This document shows, piece by piece, positions 49,634-56,201 of a DNA stretch of 64,000 nucleotides (the stretch's first letter is position 1; every line of letters starts with the position of its first letter). The position numbers and the translations under genes were made by a program. The notes under the pieces were generated by a model that worked only from the letters and a program-made list of their open reading frames with translations, did no database searches and was not told the DNA's origin. The stretch is from a virus, in the IMG/VR virus record IMGVR_UViG_3300021963_000001, positions 62,001 through 126,000 of that record; one strand, written 5' to 3'.

Positions 49634-50089
49634 TTATTCATTCAATTCTTTTAGTCCAACCCTAATCAATATTTGCTTTCCTTCAACTTCATCACCATTA
49701 TATCTGTAAATTGATCCAGATTCGTGAACAAATCCAAGCGTAGAAGGCAGGTGAAAATAGCGAGATGGATCGTTATCAAAAGAGCGATGCCTTTCGTAAT
49801 AGTCAAGCGGCGCAACTTTAAAGTATGAATTGCCTACGGCATCTTCACCAGCATGGACAAATCCCCAGGAAAAATAATCGGTAGCAGAACCAGATTCATT
49901 GGCCAGCATAATCCGAACGGTTTCTAGGAAACCCTCAGCCTCATCCTGTGAGCTGTGGTGACCGATTACCATCTTGACTACCCAATTGCCATCATCGGTT
50001 TCAACGACGCGACCTTTCAGGACACGCACGCCGACAGGACGAGTGCCACGCTCACAGGCCTTCAGGAATTCCATTTCTTTTTTGGTCAC
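49634..50089 (-). CDS. Hypothetical protein (151 aa)
   Basis: A GTG at 50089 makes a GTGA overlap with the upstream stop and has GAGGGG eight bases ahead; the alternative GTG at 50098 is less well placed. The product (MTKKEMEFLKACERGTRP) has several beta strands (VVKMVIGHHSSQDEAEGF, YFKVAPLDYYERH). Function unknown. Confidence 0.5.
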   Translation of the reverse strand: MTKKEMEFLKACERGTRPVGVRVLKGRVVETDDGNWVVKMVIGHHSSQDEAEGFLETVRIMLANESGSATDYFSWGFVHAGEDAVGNSYFKVAPLDYYERHRSFDNDPSRYFHLPSTLGFVHESGSIYRYNGDEVEGKQILIRVGLKELNE

Positions 50090-50382
50090 GAATCCCACCC
50101 CTCAGCTGGCCCCTGAGTCTTGGTCATTATGGAAATCCTTTCTTCTAACTCTTTTACATTGCCTTTCAGGCTAGAAATCTCTTCAACAAGTTCGTTATTT
50201 TCAAGCAGAAGATTATTAATCTGAACAAATAGTTCAGGAAGCAGCTTGCGACACTTTAAGACGAAATCCATGTCCAGTTGATCGAGTCCGCCCAAACCAC
50301 TCCGGTAATAAGCGTCTTCATAACAATGGACAGGCGAAGCAAGAGAGATGGCTTTCTGCAATTCGTAATACGCATTATTCAT
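50086..50382 (-). CDS. Coiled-coil hypothetical protein
   Basis: The 98-residue product has a helical N-part (CRKLLPELFVQINNLLLEN) and a coiled-coil C-part (LVEEISSLKGNVKELEER). Function unknown; it precedes a GTGA overlap with the next gene. Confidence 0.5.
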   Translation of the reverse strand: MNNAYYELQKAISLASPVHCYEDAYYRSGLGGLDQLDMDFVLKCRKLLPELFVQINNLLLENNELVEEISSLKGNVKELEERISIMTKTQGPAEGWDS

Positions 50383-50675
50383 CGCAGCCCCCTGCTCATA
50401 GCGACAAACTCTCCCAACAAGTCGCGCATTTCTTCGGCGTCAGACTCGCTGAGCATGACTTCCTGGTAGCAACGGGCACGACCTGTAAAAACATAAGCCA
50501 GAGCATTCCATACTCTTGCGAGGAAAGAAGGATGTGGGGCCAAGTGGATAGCCAGACAACATTCAAGCTCTACCAACCCAAACGCAGAATCATTCCATTC
50601 ATCTAAAGTAAGAACAGCGTGATGATGGTAATTAGCGCATTGACAAAAAGCGGCTACTCGGCGAGGCGGTTTCAT
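50379..50675 (-). CDS. Conserved phage protein (FTGRARCY motif)
   Basis: The 98-residue product starts with an ATGA overlap with the methyltransferase stop and has WNALAYVFTGRARCYQEVML, a pattern I know from tailed-phage proteins of unknown role (WHALKYVFGYKxRYGDxDE). The rest is helical. Confidence 0.55.
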   Translation of the reverse strand: MKPPRRVAAFCQCANYHHHAVLTLDEWNDSAFGLVELECCLAIHLAPHPSFLARVWNALAYVFTGRARCYQEVMLSESDAEEMRDLLGEFVAMSRGLR

Positions 50676-51205
50676 TGCTTGACCCACTTAAGCCAAGAAT
50701 TATCAGAAAAAACAAGGTCTGGTTTTTCAAATGCTTCATCGACAGCCTGAATAACTCCAGGCCAACTGGGATGGTAATCGTGACCGCAAATCGCCAGCTT
50801 GCAACGCAGAAGCCAGAATTCAATGTCGGCCTTCACGCCCTTGTAGGTGTGTTCCCCATCGATGTAAGTTGCGTCAACGGAAAGGAGCCAGGGATGGTCA
50901 GCGAAATCGGACGAGGTTCCCTTTAGCTTGGTCAGCCGATAACAATCCATGGTCCGCTTGTCAAAAGCTTCCTCGACCAAGGTCATATTGTGGCTGCTAG
51001 CGTTATCGTTGGGGTCGTAGCCGGCTTTCCAGGGATCGATACAGAAGATCATGGCGTTGGGGAGGAAGGCGTGCCAGAGTACAGCAGACTCCCCAGCAAA
51101 GCATCCGATCTCAACAAAGGACCAAACCGTCCCTTTGTCGAGTAGCGTCCTTGCTAGCTCCTGAATCCCAAGAATGCTGAGCTTGTCTTGCCGCATGGGA
51201 TACAT
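50672..51205 (-). CDS. Class I SAM-dependent methyltransferase
   Basis: The 177-residue product has SFVEIGCFAGESAVLW (motif I) and MIFCIDPWKAG (motif II). YIDGEHTYKGVKADIEFW and LAICGHDYHPSWPGV follow, as in Methyltransf_24/cephalosporin-hydroxylase-like proteins that modify sugars. ATG at 51205 with AGGA upstream. It could decorate the glycans made by the glycosyltransferases; substrate unknown. Confidence 0.7.
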   Translation of the reverse strand: MYPMRQDKLSILGIQELARTLLDKGTVWSFVEIGCFAGESAVLWHAFLPNAMIFCIDPWKAGYDPNDNASSHNMTLVEEAFDKRTMDCYRLTKLKGTSSDFADHPWLLSVDATYIDGEHTYKGVKADIEFWLLRCKLAICGHDYHPSWPGVIQAVDEAFEKPDLVFSDNSWLKWVKQ

Positions 51206-51224
51206 GAGACATTTCCTAGGTAAG

Positions 51225-51254
51225 AAAAAAGGCGGCAACCTTGCGGTCGCCGCC
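51225..51254 (-). terminator. Intrinsic terminator after tRNA-Met
   Basis: GGCGGCGACC pairs with GGTTGCCGCC (one G-U) around a GCAA loop, followed by TTTTTT on the minus strand, 3 bp after the tRNA 3' end. Confidence 0.8.
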
Positions 51255-51257
51255 CAT

Positions 51258-51329
51258 TTCGGGAGGCTGGATTTGAACCAGCGACCTCCAGGTTATGGGC
51301 CTGGCGAGCTACCACTGCTCCACTCCCGT
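51258..51329 (-). tRNA. tRNA-Met (CAU), initiator-like
   Basis: The minus strand folds as a 72-nt tRNA with anticodon CAU in loop CCCATAA, stem CCAGG/CCTGG, T-arm GCTGG-TTCAAAT-CCAGC and D-stem GAGC/GCTC. The acceptor stem pairs at positions 2-7 but positions 1-72 are A and A, so unpaired. A11-U24 in the D-stem and the 1-72 mismatch are initiator-tRNA features; the anticodon stem has only two of the three usual G-C pairs (AGG/CCT). CCA is not encoded. It could act as formyl-methionyl initiator; elongator or Ile2 function is less likely. Confidence 0.75.
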
Positions 51330-51334
51330 GAAAA

Positions 51335-51362
51335 CGCACGATAAGGGATGGCAAATCGTGCG
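51335..51362 (-). promoter_or_regulatory. Hairpin just upstream of tRNA-Met
   Basis: CGCACGAT and ATCGTGCG pair perfectly around a 12-base loop and are followed by TTTTC, ending 5 bases before the tRNA. It could be a terminator of the upstream gene or part of the tRNA leader cut by RNase P. Confidence 0.6.
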
Positions 51363-51366
51363 CTCA

Positions 51367-51416
51367 TCGCTAGCTGTGCCGACCGGGTTCCCCAGTCCAA
51401 AACACTAGGCTAGCAA
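51367..51416 (-). ncRNA. Two-stem RNA leader element
   Basis: An outer stem TTGCTAGC/GCTAGCGA (G-U once) encloses a hairpin GACTGGG-GAA-CCCGGTC. The element lies between the secreted-protein gene and the tRNA leader hairpin. The nested pairing is clear by eye; the function is unknown. Confidence 0.45.
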
Positions 51417-51420
51417 TTTT

Positions 51421-51777
51421 TCAGTAGCGACAGCATGCGTAGAACATGCCGTTGCGCCCTTGTGCAACGCCAATTTCGCGGGGCGAACCGCCAAAACGGG
51501 GCTTGCAGCAGGAATTAATGGCAGCCTGGGGGGTAGAACCCATTCCCACACCCTCAAAGCGATAACCGCCACGGAAAAAATGGCCAATCCTGCCAATCCC
51601 GGCCAAATAGGCCGCTACTTCCTGAGCATTAGTAACCGTGGTGACGGTGGTTGTGGTTTTAGTCTGGGTCACGGTTTTGGTGGCTGGGACCACAACCGCC
51701 TTGCGGCGGAAGGGGCCAGCCGAAGCCGCAGAAGCCACCATTGCCAGGGCCAACAAACCAAAAGCAAATCGCTTCAT
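51421..51777 (-). CDS. Small secreted protein, planctomycete-like
   Basis: From an ATG at 51777 the 118-residue product has a signal peptide (MKRFAFGLLALAMVASAASA), a Thr/Val-rich stretch and a C-terminal domain with GGYRFEGVGMGSTPQAAINSCC (in pieces) and MFYACCRY. The FEGVG...AAI-CC pattern with a Cys-rich end is one I associate with small planctomycete secreted proteins. It may be a host-derived decoy or surface-modifying protein. Terminator-like hairpin 51794-51817 precedes it. Confidence 0.6.
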   Translation of the reverse strand: MKRFAFGLLALAMVASAASAGPFRRKAVVVPATKTVTQTKTTTTVTTVTNAQEVAAYLAGIGRIGHFFRGGYRFEGVGMGSTPQAAINSCCKPRFGGSPREIGVAQGRNGMFYACCRY

Positions 51778-51793
51778 GTTTACCTCGTCCATG

Positions 51794-51817
51794 AAAAAAA
51801 GGCACAGGCCGCCTGCC
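51794..51817 (-). terminator. Candidate intrinsic terminator
   Basis: GGCAGG and CCTG-TGCC pair with a 2-base bulge and are followed by TTTTTTT on the minus strand, between the 33-aa gene and the secreted-protein gene. Confidence 0.5.
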
Positions 51818-51861
51818 CACGCCGACTCCATATGATAGAAACGCCGATGTAACCGTCTAGG

Positions 51862-51963
51862 TTATCTCCAAGAATTTTTTCGGAGAAGCATCCAAGTAAT
51901 AAAAGTGAAACTGGCCACACAAGCTAGGTCAGATATGCATCGATACAAATCGTATTCCTTCAC
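51862..51963 (-). CDS. Very small membrane-type protein (33 aa, GTG start)
   Basis: A GTG at 51963 overlaps the upstream stop as GTGA and has GGAGG nine bases before it. The product (MKEYDLYRCISDLACVAS) has a hydrophobic run (ACVASFTFITWMLL) long enough to be a membrane segment. Coupling and the good ribosome-binding site are the evidence; function unknown. Confidence 0.45.
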   Translation of the reverse strand: MKEYDLYRCISDLACVASFTFITWMLLRKNSWR

Positions 51964-52502
51964 GGCAAGAACCTCCATGTAGGTGTGGGATTAGGAAGCC
52001 AACCAGCCTCATAGGCTTCACTCCCTAAAATTTCCCGCAACGCATCTAACTTTAACCGCTTGGAATACAATGGAATGTTCCTGTATTGGTCATCAAGTAA
52101 ATCGTAAACTTTATAAATCAAATCATTATCTCGCTGAACAATCTTCCAAAAATCCCGGGATTCACCGTAACTTTGCAAGATGTTGCGACGACAGACCTCA
52201 TCAAAAGGTCGGTTGTACTTCATCGCCCAGATCATGTAACAGGTTGTCCCTTCCACATAAAAATCTATATAGAAAAACTTCTTGGCATCTGCCAGTTTTG
52301 CCCGACAGTTCAGCGTCTCCTCGTAGGCGTTTCGAGCCTTGTTCAGATTGGTGCATTCGGGGTATGCGAACAACTCCAGGTCCTGGGCGACCTGAGCCAA
52401 AAGCTGTTGAAAGAATAGGTTGTCTTGAACGACTGCCGGGGGGAGCCACACTCGCTCAACAATGATCAGGTAGACGAGGACAAGCTTAGCCAGCCCCAGC
52501 AT
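51960..52502 (-). CDS. Membrane-anchored hypothetical protein
   Basis: Counted from an internal ATG at 52502, the 180-residue product has an N-terminal helix (MLGLAKLVLVYLIIVERVW) and a soluble helical body (RNAYEETLNCRAKLADAKKF). The ribosome-binding site is weak, but the gene overlaps the desaturase stop by 17 bp, so it may be translated by coupling. Perhaps a partner of the desaturase. Confidence 0.5.
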   Translation of the reverse strand: MLGLAKLVLVYLIIVERVWLPPAVVQDNLFFQQLLAQVAQDLELFAYPECTNLNKARNAYEETLNCRAKLADAKKFFYIDFYVEGTTCYMIWAMKYNRPFDEVCRRNILQSYGESRDFWKIVQRDNDLIYKVYDLLDDQYRNIPLYSKRLKLDALREILGSEAYEAGWLPNPTPTWRFLP

Positions 52503-53031
52503 GATCTGGCCGTTCTTGTTTTGGTTTGACCCGAATAGTCCAGTAAACGACCCATTCCAAAAAACGCCAAAAGCCAATGGCATCTAAAACAGGATTGAGC
52601 CAGCTGGACATCACGCAGAAATGGCTGGCGTAGGGGCTGATGTGGTGGCGGGCGTGGTGACGGGCATTTTGCAAAATGCCGGTGTCCTGAAGGACGCGGA
52701 TCGGGCGGGGGATGCCAGCGCGGTGGGTGAAGGCGTGTAGCTCGTTAGCCTGGGCCGCGCAAAAGGCAACCAACGCCCACCACCACTGCTCCTGGTAAGC
52801 CAAGAGAGCGGCGACGGTCAGACAGGGGATGAGGGTGGTGTTATTGCGGGTCCAGTAGCTTCCACGCAGAAAAGCTCGAGGTTCGGCGTGGTGAAGTTCG
52901 TTCGGGGCGGCCACCAGGGGGCCGAAAACTGGCCATTTAGGGTTGGCGTACCGATCCTCAAACCAGTGAAACAGACCGGTCAGGAAGTCGGCGGTGAGCC
53001 AAGCTGTCAGAACAAAACCAATCCAATACAT
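52486..53031 (-). CDS. Kua/TMEM189/CarF-family lipid desaturase
   Basis: The 181-residue membrane protein follows the Kua/TMEM189 (PEDS1, CarF) order of metal-binding histidines: FHWFEDRYANP, VAAPNELHHAEP, NELHAFTHR, and LQDTGILQNARHHARHHISPY. SSWLNPVLDAIGFWRFLE closes the domain. CarF/PEDS1 members introduce the vinyl-ether double bond of plasmalogens. All key His are visible, so the enzyme may be active on host membrane lipids. A phage copy is unusual. Four or so hydrophobic segments fit the family. Confidence 0.75.
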   Translation of the reverse strand: MYWIGFVLTAWLTADFLTGLFHWFEDRYANPKWPVFGPLVAAPNELHHAEPRAFLRGSYWTRNNTTLIPCLTVAALLAYQEQWWWALVAFCAAQANELHAFTHRAGIPRPIRVLQDTGILQNARHHARHHISPYASHFCVMSSWLNPVLDAIGFWRFLEWVVYWTIRVKPKQERPDHAGAG

Positions 53032-53081
53032 CGTGGGCCTGCCTGTGGCTGACCCACCCCAACATTAATAACCCAAATGGA

Positions 53082-53603
53082 TTATTCCTTGTTCACTAAG
53101 GTCGAAATGGCCTTGATGGCCCGGGAATACTTCATGCGTAACGCATCGGTCTTTTCTGCATTTAGCCGTTTGGCTATTTGATCCCAGTCCAAACCGTCAC
53201 TCCTCATGCAGAAAATAGGCCACAAATCACCATTAAGATGACTACGCAGACAATGTAAAGACTCATCGCCACACAGATTTTCCAACACATTTCCATTGTT
53301 GTCGGATAAATCAACATCCAGATTGTTAGAAACACGACGACAGTCGCGCTTTTTCCTCTGAATCTGTCGCAGTTTGTCTTTGGATAACTGGGCAGCCATC
53401 CGCTTGACGAGACAATCCTGGTGTTCTTTTGGCATGGTCTGCCTTTTGTCGGCGGGAACCTTGCGGATGAAGTTTATCGACAGTTCCTGGCAGAAGTCTT
53501 CAACTTCCCACTCCCTTTTCAGCAGTGGCCTCTTCTTCATAATGGCATTTAGATAGCCATTGGTATATAAAGATACAACAGGATCATATGTGTTAGCAAC
53601 CAT
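53082..53603 (-). CDS. ECF-like sigma factor (third of three)
   Basis: The 173-residue product has a helical region 2-like segment (LLKREWEVEDFCQELSINF, then CLVKRMAAQLSKDKLRQI) and a C-terminal HTH (LWPIFCMRSDGLDWDQIAKRLNAEKTDALRM, in pieces). It is the least typical of the three sigma-like proteins. A TTGACA promoter and a hairpin lie just upstream. Confidence 0.5.
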   Translation of the reverse strand: MVANTYDPVVSLYTNGYLNAIMKKRPLLKREWEVEDFCQELSINFIRKVPADKRQTMPKEHQDCLVKRMAAQLSKDKLRQIQRKKRDCRRVSNNLDVDLSDNNGNVLENLCGDESLHCLRSHLNGDLWPIFCMRSDGLDWDQIAKRLNAEKTDALRMKYSRAIKAISTLVNKE

Positions 53604-53634
53604 AAATGCCTTGATCTTATAGGGACGCGATCAG

Positions 53635-53648
53635 GGTCATTCATGACC
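53635..53648 (-). promoter_or_regulatory. Perfect 6+6 inverted repeat (operator-like)
   Basis: GGTCAT-TC-ATGACC lies between the promoter and the sigma-like start. Its symmetry suits a dimeric regulator site; none is identified. Confidence 0.4.
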
Positions 53649-53676
53649 GGCAAATTATCCATAACAAAATTAAGAA

Positions 53677-53693
53677 CATTGGGGGCAACAATG
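53677..53693 (-). promoter_or_regulatory. Attenuator-like hairpin in the sigma leader
   Basis: CATTG pairs with CAATG around a C/G-rich loop and is followed on the minus strand by TTCTTAATTTT. It could modulate expression of the third sigma-like gene. Confidence 0.35.
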
Positions 53694-53707
53694 CTCTCAA
53701 TTTCCCC

Positions 53708-53736
53708 ACGCTAGATGTTGGTCGTTATGGTGTCAA
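53708..53736 (-). promoter_or_regulatory. Candidate sigma70 promoter for third sigma-like gene
   Basis: A perfect TTGACA at 53731-53736 and TAGCGT at 53708-53713 are 17 bp apart, 104 bp before the gene start. Confidence 0.55.
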
Positions 53737-53763
53737 GTAGAATATTCAAATTGCGTAATTTAG

Positions 53764-53930
53764 AAAAACCTGAAGAGAGACTCGAACTCTCATGACCAGA
53801 CTGTGCGATCCGGTATCTTCTGGCGGGGAAACGGTCGCACCCTATCCCCGCCTGGCCCTTGGCTGCTTCTGCAATCGACCACCCACAAGCATAATGAGAA
53901 GTCAAAAGAAGCAACTTAGATCATTCAGGC
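53764..53930 (-). ncRNA. tRNA-like structured RNA candidate (about 167 nt)
   Basis: On the minus strand the ends pair as CCTGAA/TTCAGG, followed by a U-run. A canonical T-arm (GAGAG-TTCGAGT-CTCTC) sits just inside the 3' end. Further pairs are TGATC/GGTCA, TGCTTC/GAAGCA, and GGCGGGGA/TCCCCGCC. The loop of the last stem (GTGCGA) can pair with TCGCAC downstream, a possible pseudoknot. There is no D-arm, anticodon arm or tmRNA tag frame, and it is too short for tmRNA. It lies between the 78-aa gene and the promoter of the third sigma-like gene. Confidence 0.5.
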
Positions 53931-53957
53931 ACAAGGTATTAACCGAGTAGGCTGAGG

Positions 53958-54194
53958 TTAAGAGCCAAGTTGCTCACGGAGCCTGATGACTTCCTCGGCT
54001 AGTCCACGGACCCAGAGGACACCAAAGTCTTCAATCATCTTTTTGGCACAGTCGGCCAGGAGGGGGTTGTCAGTCCTCTGTGCGGTCAGGGCGCACATCA
54101 GGGCTGCTTCGGTCCTCTCCGGGGTCATCTGGTAGCCTGCCATCCGCGGCCTCCCTTCTTGCTGTCGGCGCTGAATAGCTTTTTTATGTGACAT
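53958..54194 (-). CDS. Hypothetical protein (78 aa)
   Basis: From an ATG at 54194 with AAGGGGC upstream, the product (MSHKKAIQRRQQEGRPRM) has a basic N-terminus and helical remainder (ERTEAALMCALTAQRTDN, EEVIRLREQLGS). It is the last gene before the structured RNA. Confidence 0.5.
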   Translation of the reverse strand: MSHKKAIQRRQQEGRPRMAGYQMTPERTEAALMCALTAQRTDNPLLADCAKKMIEDFGVLWVRGLAEEVIRLREQLGS

Positions 54195-54215
54195 TATATG
54201 CCCCTTCTGCATATT

Positions 54216-54353
54216 TTATGCGGTTTTTTCATCTCGACGAATAGCTTCTTGAATAGCGACCCCCTCCAAGTCGTAAACATTGCAGTAACAAGCCACGACT
54301 ATTTTTCCAAACCAGATGGGTTGGTGGCCACAGAAGGGACAGGGTTCACTCAT
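54216..54353 (-). CDS. Small zinc-finger-type protein (45 aa)
   Basis: The 45-residue product has CPFCGHQP near the start and VVACYCNVYD in the middle, forming one CxxC-x~15-C-x-C zinc site. It overlaps no gene, and its frame is continuous from ATG to stop. Such mini-fingers are common phage host-modifiers; function unproven. Confidence 0.5.
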   Translation of the reverse strand: MSEPCPFCGHQPIWFGKIVVACYCNVYDLEGVAIQEAIRRDEKTA

Positions 54354-54375
54354 CAATTATCTCCTTTGTTCGTAG

Positions 54376-54522
54376 TCAGCCCGTAGCCCAATGAATCCAC
54401 GCCTTAAGGGTCGGCCAGAGCCACTGGATTAACAGAACCAATCCGGCCCCCGCTATAAGCGCCACCAAAACGAGGCTGACCAGCATGGAGGTCATGGCTC
54501 TACCGATCTCGTTGCCGTCCAT
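54376..54522 (-). CDS. Small single-pass membrane protein (48 aa)
   Basis: The 48-residue product has a long hydrophobic core (LVSLVLVALIAGAGLVLLI). GGAGGTGAG precedes the ATG at 54522, which shares a TGATG with the upstream stop. The topology fits a holin- or host-membrane factor. Confidence 0.55.
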   Translation of the reverse strand: MDGNEIGRAMTSMLVSLVLVALIAGAGLVLLIQWLWPTLKAWIHWATG

Positions 54523-54821
54523 CACTCACCTCCTTCGCCCGGCAGCGGGCCGATTGCCTGCCTTATTTCATCAGCTAATTGTGCGTGGTCTGTACAGGTT
54601 CCGCCGTGGTTGGCAACTTGCATATCCTCGTAAGCGACATACGGAAGCGCACGCTTCAGCAGGTCACGCAGCTTGTCGTTAGCCTTCTTAAGCTCCACAA
54701 GCCTATTGCACCATTTGCTGGTTTTGCTCCGGACTTCTTCCAGTCGAAGCCATATAGCCACAACCCTCGGGTCTTCGTGGTTGGAGGCAAACTCCTTCAT
54801 CTCTTTTATGCCGAATATCAC
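54522..54821 (-). CDS. Hypothetical protein (99 aa, GTG start)
   Basis: A GTG at 54821 overlaps the upstream stop as GTGA with AAGGAG eight bases before. The product (MIFGIKEMKEFASNHEDPR) has a heptad-rich middle (LRLEEVRSKTSKW, LVELKKANDKLRDLLKR) and a polar end. Function unknown. Confidence 0.5.
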   Translation of the reverse strand: MIFGIKEMKEFASNHEDPRVVAIWLRLEEVRSKTSKWCNRLVELKKANDKLRDLLKRALPYVAYEDMQVANHGGTCTDHAQLADEIRQAIGPLPGEGGE

Positions 54822-55033
54822 TCCACATCTCCTTCGCCGTGAATAACCGATATCGCCCAATCTGGCAGAAAGCGTTGACCGCGCACAGTGCAGGCGGGGG
54901 CTTGGGACTGGACAACCAGGCGCACCCGCAACAACTCCCTCGCCAATCCCCTGATGGCCTCTTCCTGGATTTCGTAAGGCTTATGACTGCCCGTCTTCAC
55001 CATCCGCATCAGGTCTTTGTTGGTCAATGTCAT
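54818..55033 (-). CDS. Hypothetical protein (71 aa)
   Basis: Starting MTLTNKDLMRMVKTG, the product has a helical middle (EEAIRGLARELLRVRLVV) and a C-terminal beta part. It overlaps the two-helix membrane gene by 53 bp. Function unknown. Confidence 0.45.
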   Translation of the reverse strand: MTLTNKDLMRMVKTGSHKPYEIQEEAIRGLARELLRVRLVVQSQAPACTVRGQRFLPDWAISVIHGEGDVE

Positions 55034-55247
55034 CTCGCCATTCCCTGAGTTGTCCAATCACTAAGCTTATCATCTTCCACGACAAGAGAAACAATAAGCC
55101 GAAGGCGAGGGTGGGCCAGCCCCTCTCCGTCATACCAGTAACCAACTCAATAACCCCAAGCACGATCAGCCAGGACGATATGTGTAACAAACAGAACGCC
55201 GCAATGTCCGTCCCACGGTCTACCCATTCATCATCTGGAGAACTCAT
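54981..55247 (-). CDS. Two-helix membrane protein
   Basis: The 88-residue product has hydrophobic segments at about 16-36 (AFCLLHISSWLIVLGVIEL) and 45-62 (WPTLAFGLLFLLSWKM), with charged ends. It may be a membrane anchor or host-interaction protein. Confidence 0.55.
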   Translation of the reverse strand: MSSPDDEWVDRGTDIAAFCLLHISSWLIVLGVIELVTGMTERGWPTLAFGLLFLLSWKMISLVIGQLREWRDDIDQQRPDADGEDGQS

Positions 55248-55456
55248 TTCTTGTCCTTGTTCAGAACTTCAATGGCCCAGGTCCGGCTCGGGGCGTTTTT
55301 CATGATCGCCTCTTCCAAATCGATAATCCTTTGATCTTTATTGACACTCACAAAATAACAGACAACCATCATGACAAAAATCATGATGCCGTAAATGATC
55401 CTGAAAGTCTCACTCACACGAAGTTGCTTCTTCAGAAACTTTTCGTAGTCACTCAT
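55244..55456 (-). CDS. Single-helix membrane protein
   Basis: From an ATG at 55456 the 70-residue product has one hydrophobic run (RIIYGIMIFVMMVVCYFV) and a charged helix at each end. Overlaps both neighbours slightly. Confidence 0.5.
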   Translation of the reverse strand: MSDYEKFLKKQLRVSETFRIIYGIMIFVMMVVCYFVSVNKDQRIIDLEEAIMKNAPSRTWAIEVLNKDKK

Positions 55457-55664
55457 GTTCCTGTTGTTCCGCAAGGATTTCTTTTTCTGTCAAATATAGG
55501 GAGTCTGCCGCCGCCTCTCTGGCCGTCAGATACGAGGATTCCGTCCCGTCCTCGGCAATCTGCCAGGTGTCGGACCCATCGTGGTACTCGACCTGGACAT
55601 GCCACTTCCAGTTGCCATCGCCCAGGTTCTTGACGGTGACTTCTGTCTGCAAAATGTTGTTCAT
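55449..55664 (-). CDS. Small beta-rich hypothetical protein (71 aa)
   Basis: The product starts MNNILQTEVTVKNLGDG and includes NWKWHVQVEYHDGSDTWQ and a charged helix (AAADSLYLTEKEILAEQ). AGGTTTGAG precedes the ATG at 55664. Function unknown. Confidence 0.5.
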   Translation of the reverse strand: MNNILQTEVTVKNLGDGNWKWHVQVEYHDGSDTWQIAEDGTESSYLTAREAAADSLYLTEKEILAEQQEHE

Positions 55665-55665
55665 C

Positions 55666-56199
55666 TCAAACCTGTTCAAGATAGTAAATGAGACTAGTCA
55701 AGTCGTCCATTCTGTCTGTCAGGATCAAAGTCCTTGGGGTTTTGTTGCCCAGTTGGGGGATGGGCGTGTTGAGAATATTGGGATGCTGGACAATCAGCCT
55801 GATTAAGGATTCCATCTTGTCCATCTTAATGTCTTGCAGTCCCGCCAGAGAGTTGAGTTGCTCGTTGTACTGCTGCAAGGCTTCAACCGTTTCAATCAGG
55901 GCTGGAACATCCTCGCGGGCGTGGGCGATGAACAAGGTGTCCTCATCCCAACGCTGGGCTTCATGGTACGCCAACGGTGGGGACTGGAGCAGGGTGATAG
56001 CCACTACCTTCTCGGGTTTGCTGTCCTTGTCGCCGGGAGACATCCCATGCGTATTGCTGTGTTCAAACGGAGTAGGTTCTGTGGTCACAAAGAGGGCGTT
56101 CATGCACATGTCATCATCGGTGGCTGCCGCAAACCAGGGGCCGGGTGTGGCCTCGCTGGCTCTTTTGCGGATCGCCTTCAGTTCTTCACTGTTCAGCAT
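55666..56199 (-). CDS. Ead/Ea22-like protein
   Basis: The 177-residue product has LKAIRKRASEATPGPWFAA and FIAHAREDVPALIETVEAL, a sequence pair typical of Ead/Ea22-like phage accessory proteins. AAGGA seven bases before the ATG at 56199. The middle is polar and Glu-rich. No activity is known. Confidence 0.65.
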   Translation of the reverse strand: MLNSEELKAIRKRASEATPGPWFAAATDDDMCMNALFVTTEPTPFEHSNTHGMSPGDKDSKPEKVVAITLLQSPPLAYHEAQRWDEDTLFIAHAREDVPALIETVEALQQYNEQLNSLAGLQDIKMDKMESLIRLIVQHPNILNTPIPQLGNKTPRTLILTDRMDDLTSLIYYLEQV

Positions 56200-56201
56200 G
56201 A

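Noticed and set aside
51154-51354. 66-residue frame across the tRNA
   Set aside because: It runs through the tRNA-Met gene and both hairpins.
53711-53914. 67-residue frame across the structured RNA
   Set aside because: It crosses the T-arm and stems and has no motif; the RNA explanation fits better.
53764-53930. tmRNA
   Set aside because: Too short, no tag frame and no conserved tmRNA 5' sequence, although the ends look tRNA-like.
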